From Streptomyces fuscichromogenes (GTDB taxonomy: Bacteria > Actinomycetota > Actinomycetes > Streptomycetales > Streptomycetaceae): a DNA stretch of 64,000 nucleotides. A program made the translations under genes and the position numbers. Within the stretch, counting starts at the first letter, position 1, and the number at the start of each line of letters is the position of its first letter. The notes under the pieces are model-generated. The model did no database searches, had not been told where the DNA came from, and saw only the letters and a list, made by a program, of their open reading frames with translations. This document shows, one piece after another, positions 42,876 through 52,589 of the stretch. The stretch lies in NCBI RefSeq assembly GCF_014645815.1, contig NZ_BMML01000012.1:213268-277267 (forward strand). Direction: 5' to 3'.

Positions 42876-43430
42876 TGGACCTCCTGAAGGTCATAGAGCC
42901 GTCCAGGGACGGGGCTACGAGGCAGTACGGACGCAGGACGCACGAGACTCGACAGATTTGTAAAAGATTCACGAGACGTTGACCGAGACTGACATTGCCG
43001 TCCCACGAGGGAGGACTCCAGGAAGGCGACGAGGTCCGCGCTGACCAGTGCTCCGCCGTGGGCCTGTGCGAGGGCGTCGTGGGAGCCGTCGGCCCCGTCC
43101 GCTGCCCAGGGCGGGCACGGAGCTGAGGGGCCGGCGGGGCGCTTTCATTCGGAGTGCCGACCCAAGCGATTCGATCTCCGGTCTGGCGATCCGCTTGTCC
43201 GCTGTCCGCGCCGCGACGGGGGGTGACGGCGGGTGGGCGGTTGCGGCTCCGCGCTGGTCGATGCTCACGAACGGCCACCCGCCCTGGGGCCCGATGCGAC
43301 CGGATTCCAGCAAGCGCCCTGAGTCGTCTTCCGGTCCGCCACAGGTATCCGGCTGCGAGGTGATCGCGGGCCTCGCGTGAAAAGCTGGTCATGAGGCTTG
43401 TCCAGACGTGACGAGTAGCGGAGGACGACG
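42876..43430. other. Gap with no supported gene
   Basis: About 550 bp between the divergent DUF4142 and GAF-ANTAR genes. A minus-strand stretch near 42990-43080 (ALAQAHGGALVSADLVAFLE) looks coding but belongs to no complete frame. Promoters for both genes should be here; no clear consensus was seen. Confidence 0.35.
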
Positions 43431-44120
43431 GTGGACTGGGGTCGGTTCGCGGAGCAGATGGCGTCGATGGCGCGGGATCTTCTGGCACAGGACTCGGTCG
43501 ATGCCACGCTGAGGCGGATCACCGCGTCGGCCACCGAACTGGTCGAGGGCTGTGACGCGGCGGGCATCCTCGTGCTGCACGACTCGCAGGTGGAGACACT
43601 CGCCCCCACCCACCAGCTGGTCACCGACAGCGACCGGCTGCAGCAGCGGCTGGGCGAAGGACCGTGCTACGACGCCGCCCGGACCTCGCAGGGCGAAAGG
43701 GTCTTCCGCATCTCCGACCTCACCACCGAGCACCAGCGCTGGCCCGCCTACGCCCCCCAGGCACACCGGCTCGGCATCGGCAGCATGATGGGCTTCCTGT
43801 TGTTCACCGAAGAGGAAGATCTCGGCGCGCTGAACCTCTACTCACGCGAGCCCGGCGCGTTCACCCAGGCCAGCGAGCTGGCCGGATGGCTGCTGGCCTC
43901 CCATGCGGCGGTCGCCTTCTCCGCCGCCCGTACCCACGCCCAGCTGGAAGAGGCTCTCGCCACCCGTCACACCATCGGTGAGGCCATGGGCATCATCATG
44001 GGCAGCCACCGCCTCACCGAGGAGGAGGCGTTCAACGTCCTGCGCCGTTACTCCCAGGCGAACAACATCAAGCTGCGCGAGGTCGCCCGCCGGGTCTGCG
44101 AGGAGGGCACCCTGTCGTGA
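43431..44120 (+). CDS. GAF and ANTAR domain RNA-binding regulator
   Basis: The 229-residue product has a GAF sensor at about 15-160 (RITASATELVEGCDAAGILV, GEGPCYDAARTSQGERVFRI, MGFLLFTEEEDLGALNLYSR). A C-terminal ANTAR domain follows at about 170-225 (LEEALATRHTIGEAMGIIMG, LTEEEAFNVLRRYSQANNIK, LREVARRV). ANTAR domains bind paired hairpins in mRNA and prevent termination. The GAF part senses a ligand or redox state. GTG 43431 has GCGGAGGAC before it. Its RNA target cannot be seen here. Confidence 0.9.
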   Translation: MDWGRFAEQMASMARDLLAQDSVDATLRRITASATELVEGCDAAGILVLHDSQVETLAPTHQLVTDSDRLQQRLGEGPCYDAARTSQGERVFRISDLTTEHQRWPAYAPQAHRLGIGSMMGFLLFTEEEDLGALNLYSREPGAFTQASELAGWLLASHAAVAFSAARTHAQLEEALATRHTIGEAMGIIMGSHRLTEEEAFNVLRRYSQANNIKLREVARRVCEEGTLS

Positions 44121-44791
44121 CCCCGGGCGAGCGGCTCCCCCGGCACTTCGGCTGAACCAGAGAAGCCTGGGCCGGGCCAGTCCCCAGGGGAACGCTGCTG
44201 AACCCGCCTTACCCACCAAGTCCCCCGTGTGACCGAGCCCACACCTGCACCAGCAGACCGGATGCATGGTGTCGCTTCTGCGGATGCCGTCGCAGTGGTC
44301 CGACAAGCCGACATTGATCACGTTCATCGAGAGGGCTGCCGCCTCGGCCGCCCTGGGGTACCTGCCCGTTGCGCACTACGGTGCGTCCCTGCCGACGTGA
44401 TGGAGCACGTGCTCGTCGCGAGGGCGAACCGGCTCCCGAGCGCGTCGAACGGGCGCTGGAGCTGGTCGGCGTACCGGCGCAGCGTGGCGCTGCTGGGCGG
44501 CGGCACGGTACCCGTGTGCCGCCGGCGATTCATCGCCTGCCCATCACACTGCGTGAAGACTCCTGTCATCAGTCGCACGCTCCCTGTTTCGGCCTGCGCG
44601 GTGCACGAACAGGTCGTACGCCACGAGATCGTCACCGGCCTTCCGGCGGAGGAGCTGTGGCCGGCGGGCGGTACGGTGTTCGGGATTCGTGCGACCGGTC
44701 ACCTGCGGGGGCGATCGGCCGTGTGGTGATATGGCCGATCCTTGCTGTGTACGGGCCGCATCACACCGGCGGCCCTGGGTACGCACAGGGC
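44121..44791. other. Gap with no supported gene
   Basis: Several open frames cross this 670-bp stretch. None has a recognised domain or ribosome site. A plus frame ending at 44729 includes VVRHEIVTGLPAEELWPAGG, which could be a fragment of something coding, but both ends are unconvincing. Confidence 0.35.
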
Positions 44792-45832
44792 ATGAGACTG
44801 AGCGTGGTGGACGCGGGCTCGAACACGGTCAGGCTCGTTGTGACGGACGCGGCGGACGGTGTACCGCTGCCGGTGCACACCGCGAAGTGGAAGCTGCGCC
44901 TGTCCGAACAAGTTGGGCCGGACGGCCACTTCGGCGAGCGGGCCACGGAAGAACTGGTCAATGCCCTCCGCAGAGCCGCCGAGATCGCCGCCCGCTGGGG
45001 TGCCCCGGAACCGCTGGCGTTCGCCACCGCCGTCGTACGCAACGCCCCCGACCGCGCAGCCGTACTGCGAGCCGTGGCCGAGAAGGCGGGCGTACGTCTG
45101 CGTGTACTGCCCGGCGAGGTGGAGGCCGAGCTCACCTTCCTCGGTGTACGGCGCTGGATGGGCTGGCGGGCCGGACCGCTGGCCGTCTTCGACATCGGAG
45201 GCGGCTCCCTCGAAGTGGCCTTCGGGCGGGGCCGGATGCCGGAGTTCGCCGTGTCCCTGCCGCTCGGTGCGAACCGGCTGACCAACGAGTTCCTCGGCGA
45301 CGGCGAGGTTCCGTCGGAGAAGGAACTGCTGGCCCTGCGCCGCACCGTGCGTCATCAGCTGCGCGACGCCTCCGCCCGGATCCGCTGGGAGCATCCGCAC
45401 ACCGTCGTCGCCACCTCACGCACGTTCCAGCAGCTGGCCCGGCTGTGCGGCGCCGCGCCCGGACGGGACGGCCCGTTCGCCGAACGGACCCTGGACCGGG
45501 GCGAACTGCGCCGCGCGATCGCCCGGCTGGCGGCCCTGCCGGTGGCCGAGCGGGCCGGGCTGCCGGGAATCTCGGCGCCCCGGGCCCGGCAGAGCCTCGC
45601 GGGAGCGATCGTCGGGCACACCGCGATGAAACTGAGCGGCGTGAAGACCGTACTGATCTGCCCCTGGGCCCTGCGCGAGGGCATCCTGCTGCGCTATCTG
45701 GAGGACGGCGCCGACTGGTGGGCCGACGTAGGGCTCGGACCCGACCCTGAGCAGCGAAGACTCGACGGACTCGACGGGGTGGTCCTCCGCCGCCTGCCAC
45801 CGGATCCTGCAGCACCAGTTCTCGGACACTGA
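44792..45832 (+). CDS. Ppx/GppA-family phosphatase
   Basis: The 346-residue product begins MRLSVVDAGSNTVRLVVTDA, the phosphate-1 motif of the Ppx/GppA acetate-kinase/actin-like fold. It has LAFATAVVRNAPDRAAVLRA, VLPGEVEAELTFLGVRRWMG and the second phosphate loop LAVFDIGGGSLEVAFGRGRM. The conserved E in the pGEVEAEL region is the catalytic glutamate. The family degrades polyphosphate or pppGpp; the single-domain actinobacterial form (about 310-350 residues) matches in length. ATG 44792 follows a weak ribosome site. There are no operon partners. Confidence 0.9.
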   Translation: MRLSVVDAGSNTVRLVVTDAADGVPLPVHTAKWKLRLSEQVGPDGHFGERATEELVNALRRAAEIAARWGAPEPLAFATAVVRNAPDRAAVLRAVAEKAGVRLRVLPGEVEAELTFLGVRRWMGWRAGPLAVFDIGGGSLEVAFGRGRMPEFAVSLPLGANRLTNEFLGDGEVPSEKELLALRRTVRHQLRDASARIRWEHPHTVVATSRTFQQLARLCGAAPGRDGPFAERTLDRGELRRAIARLAALPVAERAGLPGISAPRARQSLAGAIVGHTAMKLSGVKTVLICPWALREGILLRYLEDGADWWADVGLGPDPEQRRLDGLDGVVLRRLPPDPAAPVLGH

Positions 45833-45852
45833 GGGGCACCGACCTGGCCGGG

Positions 45853-46075
45853 TCACCGAGCATGCCGGAATTCGACCACCGTCGCGAGGACGATCCGGGC
45901 GCCCATGTTGCGCTCCGTCATGTCCAGCGGACGCACTGCTCGGTGACCTGACCGGTCAGGACCACCGTTCCGACGTCCAGGAGCCGCAGCAGAGTCCCGG
46001 CCCGGCCGATCAGATCCACCGGCACGGGTACGACCCGCTCGGCGTCCTCAGGGGCGTAGATGTTGATCACGACGA
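45853..46075 (-). pseudogene. Isochorismatase-family cysteine hydrolase remnant
   Basis: The minus strand reads LVVINIYAPEDAERVVPVPV, IGRAGTLLRLLDVGTVVLTG, QVTEQCVRW and, after a stop and frame change, LDMTERNMGARIVLATVVEF. The C in TEQCV is the family nucleophile position. About 35 residues that normally follow it are missing, and the N-terminal half with the catalytic Asp is absent. Confidence 0.6.
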
Positions 46076-46089
46076 GCGCGCTGCGGTCC

Positions 46090-46210
46090 GTCCCTCAGTT
46101 CCGCAGCCTCGGCGAGACCTTGGTGCGGTAGAAGTCGAAGAAGCCCTGCCGGCCACCAGCTCCTCGGTGACCAGGTGGGACGCCTGCTCGGTGTGGACAG
46201 GAACCGTGCG
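46090..46210 (-). other. Unidentified frameshifted coding fragment
   Basis: Two minus-strand frames join as RTVPVHTEQASHLVTEELV and GRQGFFDFYRTKVSPRLRN-stop. The amino-acid pattern is coding-like, but the family is not known to me. It lies immediately upstream of the isochorismatase remnant on the same strand. Confidence 0.35.
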
Positions 46211-46296
46211 AGTTCGCCGGGCGGCACGGGCTTGTGTCGCCGCCGTATCTTGCTGCTGATGTCTGGCAGGCACGGCGGCTCGGTGCCTTCGGTGGG

Positions 46297-46929
46297 TCAG
46301 GCGCGCAGATAGGTAAGGACGGCCAGGACCCTGCGATGGGTCCTGTCCGTTGGGGGCAGGTCCAGCTTGGTGAGGATGTTGCCGATGTGCTTGCCGATCG
46401 CCGCTTCGGAAACCACCAGCTCCTTGGCGATCGCGCCGTTGGACCTGCCCTCGGCGATCAGTGCCAGCACCTCGTGTTCGCGCGGGGTGAGCTGCTCCAG
46501 CGGATCGCGGCGGCGGCGCAGCAACTGGCGCACCACCTCGGGGTCGACCACTGTCCCGCCGTCCGCCACCCTGTGCAGCGCTTCTACGAACTCCTCGACC
46601 TGACCCACTCGGTCCTTGAGTAGATAGCCGACGCCAGATCCGTCGCCGGAGTCCAGGAGCTCGGCGGCGTAAGTCCGCTGCACGTACTGGCTGAGGACCA
46701 GGACCGGAAGAGTGGGGCGCTTCTCGCGCAGCCGCACTGCCGCGTGCAGCCCTTCGTCCTGGAAACCGGGCGGCATGCGTACGTCCGTCACCACGATGTC
46801 GGGGGCATGCTCCTCGACGGCGGCAACCAGTGCCTGCGCGTCCCCGACAGCCGACACCACCTCGTGGCCGAAGCGGCTGAGCAGGCCGATGAGTCCTTCC
46901 CGCAGGAGCACGCTGTCCTCGGCCAGCAC
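46297..46929 (-). CDS. NarL/LuxR-type response regulator
   Basis: The product has a receiver domain (VVLAEDSVLLREGLIGLLSR with the acidic pair, phosphoacceptor Asp in APDIVVTDVRMPPG, Lys in GYLLKDRVGQVEEF). A C-terminal LuxR helix-turn-helix follows (QLTPREHEVLALIAEGRSNG, AIAKELVVSEAAIGKHIGNI). The usual start in this family is just before VVLAEDS; GTG 46929 shares a base with the kinase stop (TAGTG), giving coupled translation. A TTG at 46965 with GGAG before it is an alternative and would add 12 residues. It forms a two-component system with the kinase upstream and is divergent from an ABC exporter. Confidence 0.85.
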   Translation of the reverse strand: MLAEDSVLLREGLIGLLSRFGHEVVSAVGDAQALVAAVEEHAPDIVVTDVRMPPGFQDEGLHAAVRLREKRPTLPVLVLSQYVQRTYAAELLDSGDGSGVGYLLKDRVGQVEEFVEALHRVADGGTVVDPEVVRQLLRRRRDPLEQLTPREHEVLALIAEGRSNGAIAKELVVSEAAIGKHIGNILTKLDLPPTDRTHRRVLAVLTYLRA

Positions 46930-48197
46930 TACGCGGAGTGGTCGGCCGCCTCGGTCAACTCGCAAGGAAACTCCACACGCAACAGAGTCGGTCCACCCGG
47001 GGGGCTGGTCAGGGCAAGTCTGCCATCCAGGACCGATACCCGGTCCGCGAGACCGGTGAGGCCGCTGCCCGCCGAGGGGTCCGCGCCGCCGCAGCCGTCG
47101 TCGCGCACTTCGAGGAACAGGCGTCCGTCGCGATGACCGCCGCTCACCTGCGCGCGGTGGGCCCGGCTGTGCTTGGCGACGTTGGCCAGCGCCTCGCAGA
47201 CCACGAAGTACGCCGCCGACTCGACCGCCTCGGCTGGCCGGCCCGGCAGTTCGAGGTCTACGTCGACGGGTATCACGCAGCGGTCGGCGGCGTCGCTGAC
47301 CGCGGCTTGGAGGCCGTAGTCCGTCAGGACCTTGGGACAGATGCCCTGAACGAGCTCGCGCAGTTCCGCGAGAGCCTTGCCCGCCTCCTCGTGGGCCCTG
47401 ATGAGCTGGTCGGTGAGCGGTCCGGGCGGGGCATCGAGGCGGGCCAGCCCGAGGACCATCATCAGGGCCACGAGGCGCTGTTGGGCGCCGTCGTGCAGAT
47501 CGCGCTCGATACGACGCCGCTCCGCCTCGAAGGCATTCACCAACCGGGCGCGGGAGCGGGCCAGTTCGACCACCTTGGCACCGAGCTCGCCCTCGCGGGA
47601 GGCGATCAGCAGCCGGGCCAGCTCAGCGCGGGCGCCCGCGGTGGCGCCGAGCACGTATGCGCCCAGGCCCGTCAGGAGCAGGCCCAGTACGGCGACGCCG
47701 AAAGCGGCCGGCCAGGTGGTGACCGTCCACTGCTTGAGCACTTTCGCTTCGTGACCGTCGCCGATCGTGGCCATCAGCAGCGGGGTGGCGACCATGGACA
47801 GCGGGAAGAGCAGGGCGACCGTGATGGCCAGGGCGTCGACCGGCCACAGCAGCCCGGCGAACAGCAGCGCGTACCCGAGCTCCCGCCAGGTCCCCTGTTC
47901 ACGCAGCCGGGTGGTCAGCCAGGCCCAGAGCCCCGGCGCGGCCGGCACCTGGTGCCGACTGGCCAACGGGTTGCGGTCGGTCAGGCGCAGCCTGCACCGC
48001 TCCACCCCTGCCACCGGGATCCCGCTGAGGGCGACCACGACGAGCAGGGGCAGCCCCACCAGGACGATGGCGAGCGCACCGCAGACCACTGCCAGCGTCA
48101 CGATCCCCACCAGAGTGGCGAAGCCGGTCACCGCGCCGGTGAGCAGATACGCGGCGGCGCGCCAGGGCCAGGCCGACAGCAGGAAGCCCGGCCGAGA
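46929..48197 (-). CDS. NarL-type sensor histidine kinase
   Basis: The N-terminal 190 residues are a membrane sensor domain with two pairs of helices (AAYLLTGAVTGFATLVGIVT, VVCGALAIVLVGLPLLVVVA; YALLFAGLLWPVDALAITVA; VAVLGLLLTGLGAYVLGATA). A HisKA_3 dimerisation helix follows with the phospho-His in RRRIERDLHDGAQQRLVALM, and a HATPase domain with VVCEALANVAKHSRAHRA and GSGLTGLADRVSVLDGRL. ATG 48197 is preferred because the membrane part begins right after it; a GTG at 48251 would add 18 residues. By position it signals to the response regulator and probably controls the divergent ABC exporter, as in cell-envelope stress modules. Confidence 0.85.
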   Translation of the reverse strand, partial: SRPGFLLSAWPWRAAAYLLTGAVTGFATLVGIVTLAVVCGALAIVLVGLPLLVVVALSGIPVAGVERCRLRLTDRNPLASRHQVPAAPGLWAWLTTRLREQGTWRELGYALLFAGLLWPVDALAITVALLFPLSMVATPLLMATIGDGHEAKVLKQWTVTTWPAAFGVAVLGLLLTGLGAYVLGATAGARAELARLLIASREGELGAKVVELARSRARLVNAFEAERRRIERDLHDGAQQRLVALMMVLGLARLDAPPGPLTDQLIRAHEEAGKALAELRELVQGICPKVLTDYGLQAAVSDAADRCVIPVDVDLELPGRPAEAVESAAYFVVCEALANVAKHSRAHRAQVSGGHRDGRLFLEVRDDGCGGADPSAGSGLTGLADRVSVLDGRLALTSPPGGPTLLRVEFPCELTEAADHSA

Positions 48198-48399
48198 CAT
48201 GGCCTGCCACACATTTCCAGGGTGCATGTGCATGACCGTAAGCGGCCCCACCGGTCCGGTGCCATCGGTCCAGGGTCCGTCTCGGGGGTAGGCCTGGCAC
48301 TACTCCAAGTCTCGTTCAGGCCGTACTGCGTCACGCGGGGCTTCCGCGGTTTCGTGGAGGACCCAACGAGCCGAGGAGCAGGTACTGGTGGGAGAACAC

Positions 48400-49137
48400 A
48401 TGAACAACGACGCGATCCGATTGCGCTCCGTGACCCAGCGGTACGGAGCGGGCGGGACCTCCGTCACCGCCCTCGACCAGGTGTCGCTCGCCTTCCCGAG
48501 GGGGACGTTCACCGCCGTGATGGGCCCGTCCGGGTCCGGCAAGTCGACCCTGCTGCAGTGCGCCGCGGGCCTGGACCGGCCCACGTCGGGCTCGGTCATC
48601 GTGGGCGACACGGAGCTGACCACGATGAGCGAGACCAGGCTGACCCTGCTGCGCCGCGAGCGCATCGGCTTTGTGTTCCAGGCGTTCAACCTGCTGCCCT
48701 CGCTGACAGCCGAGCAGAACGTGGCCCTGCCGCTGCGGCTGGCCGGCCGCCGCCCGAAGAAGGCCCAGGTGCGAGACGCGCTCCAGCAGGTCGGACTCGG
48801 CGACCGGACGCGGCACCGGCCGACGGAGATGTCCGGCGGTGAGCAGCAGCGGGTTGCCCTGGCCCGCGCCCTGATCACCCGTCCCGAAGTGCTGTTCGGC
48901 GATGAGCCGACCGGCGCGCTCGACTCTCGGACCGGCCGCGAGGTGCTGACCCTGCTGCGCGGCATGGTGGACCGGGACGGCCAGACGATCATCATGGTCA
49001 CCCACGATCCTGTCGCCGCCTTCCACGCCGACCGCGTCGTCTTCCTCGTCGACGGCCGTGTCAACGGCGAGCTGACCGGCGCCTCCGCCGAGGACATCGC
49101 GTCGCGCATGACCAAGCTCGAGGCGGCGCCGTGCTGA
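48400..49137 (+). CDS. ABC exporter ATP-binding protein (MacB/LolD type)
   Basis: The 245-residue product has Walker A MGPSGSGKSTLLQCAAG, Q-loop FVFQAFNLLPSLTAEQNVAL, signature TEMSGGEQQRVALARALITR, Walker B VLFGDEPTGALDSRTG and the switch His in IIMVTHDPVAAF. All are intact. ATG 48400 has GGGAGAACAC before it; GTG 48388 is a possible upstream start. The stop overlaps the permease start by seven bases, so both are made together. It acts in the cytoplasm to power export or extraction from the membrane. Confidence 0.95.
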   Translation: MNNDAIRLRSVTQRYGAGGTSVTALDQVSLAFPRGTFTAVMGPSGSGKSTLLQCAAGLDRPTSGSVIVGDTELTTMSETRLTLLRRERIGFVFQAFNLLPSLTAEQNVALPLRLAGRRPKKAQVRDALQQVGLGDRTRHRPTEMSGGEQQRVALARALITRPEVLFGDEPTGALDSRTGREVLTLLRGMVDRDGQTIIMVTHDPVAAFHADRVVFLVDGRVNGELTGASAEDIASRMTKLEAAPC

Positions 49138-51587
49138 GCACCACGCTGCGCTCCCTGCGCACCCGTTGGGTCACCTTCGTCGGCAGTTTCGTCGCCCTCT
49201 CCGTGGGCGTGGCGCTGATCGCCGTCATGGGGCTGGTCCTGGCGTCCTCGCTGGATGCACCTGACCGAGGGCCGGAGCGGTTCGCCGTCGCGCCGGTCGT
49301 CGTCAAGGGCCAGGACACCATCGAGGTGCCCACCTCGATCGGCGACCGCACCCAGAAGCTCGCGCAGCCGCGTCCCGTGCCCGCCGACACGATCGCGAAG
49401 CTGCGCGACCTCGGAACCGTCGTCGAGGACCGGTCGTTCGCCGTACGGGCCGAGGGCGGGCCCGCCGATCTGGTGGGCCACCCCTGGTCCACCGCAGCCT
49501 TCGCACCGTACGAGCTCGACGCGGGACGCGCGCCCGGGGCCGCGGACGAGGTCGTCGTCAGCGGTGACTGGGCCCGTCCGGGAACCCGGGTACGGACCGA
49601 CAGCGGCACCGTGCGCGTCGTCGGCACCGTGGGCGGGCTCGGCTTCGAGAACGCCGTGTTCTACACCGACGCCGGTGCCGCCGCACTGTCGCCGCGCAGT
49701 CTCCAACTCGTGGTCGACGCCGATGCGGCGGCCGTGCGCGAGGCGGTGCGCGGCAGCGAGGGCGTCCAGGTCCTCACCGGGGACGCGCGCCGGTACGCCG
49801 ACCCCGACCCCGACCGGGACAGCAAGGCCCTCACCGCGATGAACGCCATGTTCGGCACGGCCGGCGGTGTCACCGGGTTCGTGTCGGTGTTCGTGGTGGC
49901 CTCGACCTTCGCGTTCGCCGTGGGCCAGCGGCGCCGTGAGTTCGGGCTGCTGCGCACCGCCGGGGCGACCCCGGGCCAGATCCGCCGCATGGTCGTGCAC
50001 GAAGCGCTCGCGGTCGGTGTGCTCGCCTCGGCCACCGGCTGTGTGCTCGGTTCCCACGGGGCTCCCGAACTCGCCGAGTGGGCGGTCGACGAGAGCCTCG
50101 CGCCCCGCTGGTTCACCATCGGCGACTACACCTGGCCCTATCACCTGGCGTTCTGGACGGGCCTGTTGGTGGCCCTGTGCGGTGCGCTGGCCGCGTCCTG
50201 GCGGGCCGGACGCACCGGTCCCACCGAGGCACTGCGCGAGGCGTCCGTCGACACCCGACCGATGACATGGGGCCGCTGGCTGTTCGGCGCGGCCCTGCTG
50301 ATCACCGCCGTCGTGACCCTGAGCCTGGCCCTGGTGACGAACCCGGGCGACCTGCTGCAGCGCAAGACCTACGTGAGCCGACCCATGCTGCTGATCACCG
50401 CGGTCGCGCTGCTCGCGCCGGTGCTGGTGCGGCCACTGACCCGCCTGATCGCCTGGCTGCCGGCCCAACTGCCGGGCCCCGGCGCAATGCTGGTGCGGGA
50501 GAACGCCGCCACCGCAGTCCGCCGCACCACCGCCGTCGCGGCGCCCGTGCTGGTCACGGTCGCGCTGGCGGGCTCGCTGCTCGGCGCCACCGCCACCCTC
50601 AACGAGGCGAAGGCAACCGAAGTGCGCGATCGGACGGCAGCCGACTTCGTGGTCGCCCCGGCGGGCGACGCCGGCTTCGACGAGGCGACGCTGCGGCGGC
50701 TTCGGGCCGTGTCCGGCGCCAAGGTCTCGGCGAGCTCGTCGACCGCCGTGTACGTCCTGGAGGACGGCGTGGCGCTCATCAGATCCGATGCCAGGGCCGC
50801 CGAGCCGGAACCGCTCGCGGCAACGGCCCGTCTCCCGCTCGCCGCAGGGAAGACGGGCGATCTGGACGACGACTCGATCATCGTCAACGAGGAGTGGGAG
50901 AAACACACCGTGGGCGAGCGGGTGGACGTATGGCTCGGTGACGGCACGAGGAAGTCCCTGAAGATCGCCGCGGTCATGGCCATCGGCACCGGCAACAACG
51001 GCGTCTACGTCACCCCGCGCAACGCCCCCGCGGCGCCGGTCGACCGGGTCGACGTACGCCTTGCGGCCGGTGCCGACCCGGCCACCGTGGCCGCCGGTCT
51101 GCGTCAGGCGGTGCGAGCGTCGGGCGCGGAGGTCCTCACCAAGGACGCCTGGGTGCGTGCGACGCACCCCGAGACCGACCGGACGACCCGGACGGGCTTC
51201 TTCCTGGTGCTCGGGATCGCCCTCCTCTACACCGGTATCTCACTGGCCAACACGATGGTCATGGCGACCTCCGACCGGGTACGTGAGCTGGCTGCACTGC
51301 GGCTCGTCGGCGCCACCAGGTGGCAGGTCCTACGGCTGGTGGGCGCCGAGGCGCTGATGGTGGTCATGGTCGGCGGACTGCTGGGAGCGCTGGTCGCCGG
51401 GCTCAACCTGGTGGGCATGTGGGGCGCGCTGGGCCTGCTCTCGGTGCGGACGTCCGTCGAGATCCCGTGGGCGACGCTCGCGGCGGCCCTGGGCGCCTGC
51501 GCGCTGCTTGCCGTGATCTCGGCGGTCGCCTCGGCCGGCCTCTCCCTGCGCCGCAGCGCGTTGGAGCTGGCGAACGTACGCGAGTGA
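49131..51587 (+). CDS. FtsX-type ABC exporter permease, two-module
   Basis: The 818-residue product has the duplicated FtsX arrangement: a first helix at about 10-40 (FVGSFVALSVGVALIAVMGL), a large extracytoplasmic domain, and three helices at about 240-360 (VTGFVSVFVVASTFAFAVGQ, then RRREFGLLRTAGATPGQIRR, the coupling helix). A second copy follows, with ALLYTGISLANTMVMATSDR, VRELAALRLVGATRWQVLRL and final helices near 740-810. Together with the overlapping ATPase it forms a MacB-like exporter for peptides or envelope-active compounds. Divergent two-component genes suggest induction by the exported or sensed compound. Confidence 0.9.
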   Translation: MLSTTLRSLRTRWVTFVGSFVALSVGVALIAVMGLVLASSLDAPDRGPERFAVAPVVVKGQDTIEVPTSIGDRTQKLAQPRPVPADTIAKLRDLGTVVEDRSFAVRAEGGPADLVGHPWSTAAFAPYELDAGRAPGAADEVVVSGDWARPGTRVRTDSGTVRVVGTVGGLGFENAVFYTDAGAAALSPRSLQLVVDADAAAVREAVRGSEGVQVLTGDARRYADPDPDRDSKALTAMNAMFGTAGGVTGFVSVFVVASTFAFAVGQRRREFGLLRTAGATPGQIRRMVVHEALAVGVLASATGCVLGSHGAPELAEWAVDESLAPRWFTIGDYTWPYHLAFWTGLLVALCGALAASWRAGRTGPTEALREASVDTRPMTWGRWLFGAALLITAVVTLSLALVTNPGDLLQRKTYVSRPMLLITAVALLAPVLVRPLTRLIAWLPAQLPGPGAMLVRENAATAVRRTTAVAAPVLVTVALAGSLLGATATLNEAKATEVRDRTAADFVVAPAGDAGFDEATLRRLRAVSGAKVSASSSTAVYVLEDGVALIRSDARAAEPEPLAATARLPLAAGKTGDLDDDSIIVNEEWEKHTVGERVDVWLGDGTRKSLKIAAVMAIGTGNNGVYVTPRNAPAAPVDRVDVRLAAGADPATVAAGLRQAVRASGAEVLTKDAWVRATHPETDRTTRTGFFLVLGIALLYTGISLANTMVMATSDRVRELAALRLVGATRWQVLRLVGAEALMVVMVGGLLGALVAGLNLVGMWGALGLLSVRTSVEIPWATLAAALGACALLAVISAVASAGLSLRRSALELANVRE

Positions 51588-51990
51588 CCTCCGCTCCGGC
51601 GCCGGCCTGCCCGCATGCGGACCTCGCGGATCACAGACCGAGGAACTCCTCCCGTGAATGGTAGGTGCGCTCTTGACCTGGGGCGCGGGAAAACCTGCGG
51701 AGTCCGGCAAGGGTGGCTGTGAACGCCTTCTCTGGCCCACACCAAGACCCAGCAGAGCAGCGGCTCACCTGGGCGATGGTCAGATACGGGACGACCTCGT
51801 CTGGTCCAGGCCAGCGAGCTCCGGAGGGTGACGCAGATCAGGCCGGTGCCGTCCACGGTGAGGATGGCACCGGCAGGCGGGCCGGGTCGGCTCATCGGCG
51901 GCTCGCGCTGACGGCGATCGCGGGGAGGACGGCGAGAGCGGGGACGCCGCCGGTCAGGGCGAGGACCGGGGAGCAGGCGGCCGCGACGAC
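51588..51990. other. Gap with short coding-like pieces only
   Basis: Downstream of the permease no gene can be supported. A minus-strand membrane-like piece (SSGLVVAAACSPVLALTGGV, PALAVLPAIAVSASRR-stop, 51892-52020) abuts the decayed DinB gene and may be the end of an unrelated transporter. Confidence 0.35.
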
Positions 51991-51994
51991 GAGA

Positions 51995-52550
51995 CCGGAG
52001 CTCGGGCCGCCGGGTGGCGCCGGCGATGCAGCCGTCGATGCGCCGGACATGTACGCAGTCGGGATCCGGCGGCAGTACGTGCCCGAGATCGTTGCCGCGC
52101 ACCTCGCTGATCCACTGGGCATGCTGGTTCTCGTGCTGGTACTCGTGGTTGATGAGCGTCGTGAGCAAGTGAGTTGCGACGATGCTGAGTTGTGCGGGGG
52201 GCGCCGACCCGACCTGCGGCGATGTCGCCCGTGCGGGCGTGCACGCGTTCGGCGACGGTGGTGCGGAAGTCCGTGAGTCGCCGGACGGAGGGCAGGGCTC
52301 CGCGGAATTTCTCCGGATTCGCCGAGTCCATCAGTCCGTCCAGTTCCGGGTCCGGGCTGGGCCCGGCCGCGGTGAGGTTGCGGATCACGAAGTGGGCGAC
52401 GTGGGCCTGGCGCCCGAGATGCCAGCCGATGGCGCTGGAATTCTCGTGCGGGCGCCAGGACACCTCGTCGGGAATGAGGTCCATCCACAGGTCGTCGGTG
52501 TAGGCACGGGCGCGGTCGTACTCGCGCAGCAGCGCTTCGATCTCATGCAT
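51995..52550 (-). pseudogene. DinB-superfamily gene with a homopolymer frameshift
   Basis: From ATG 52550 the minus strand reads MHEIEALLREYDRARAYTDD, PDEVSWRPHENSSAIGWHLG, RQAHVAHFVIRNLTAAGPSP and VRRLTDFRTTVAERVHARTG, a DinB/YfiT-type four-helix metal-binding protein. In a run of six C (minus strand, about 52198-52203) the frame breaks. Dropping one C joins VGAP to AQLSIVATHLLTTLINHEYQ, HENQHAQWISEVRGNDLG, which carries the family's HxxxH metal ligands. A further break follows VRRIDG. One missing base could also be a sequencing error. Confidence 0.6.
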
Positions 52551-52589
52551 GGCTTCACCTCTTCCGCGTTCAGCGGCTGTCCTGGTCAC

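Noticed and set aside
42990..43080. Coding-like minus piece ALAQAHGGALVSADLVAFLE upstream of DUF4142.
   Set aside because: No start, no domain, and it cannot be joined to a longer frame.
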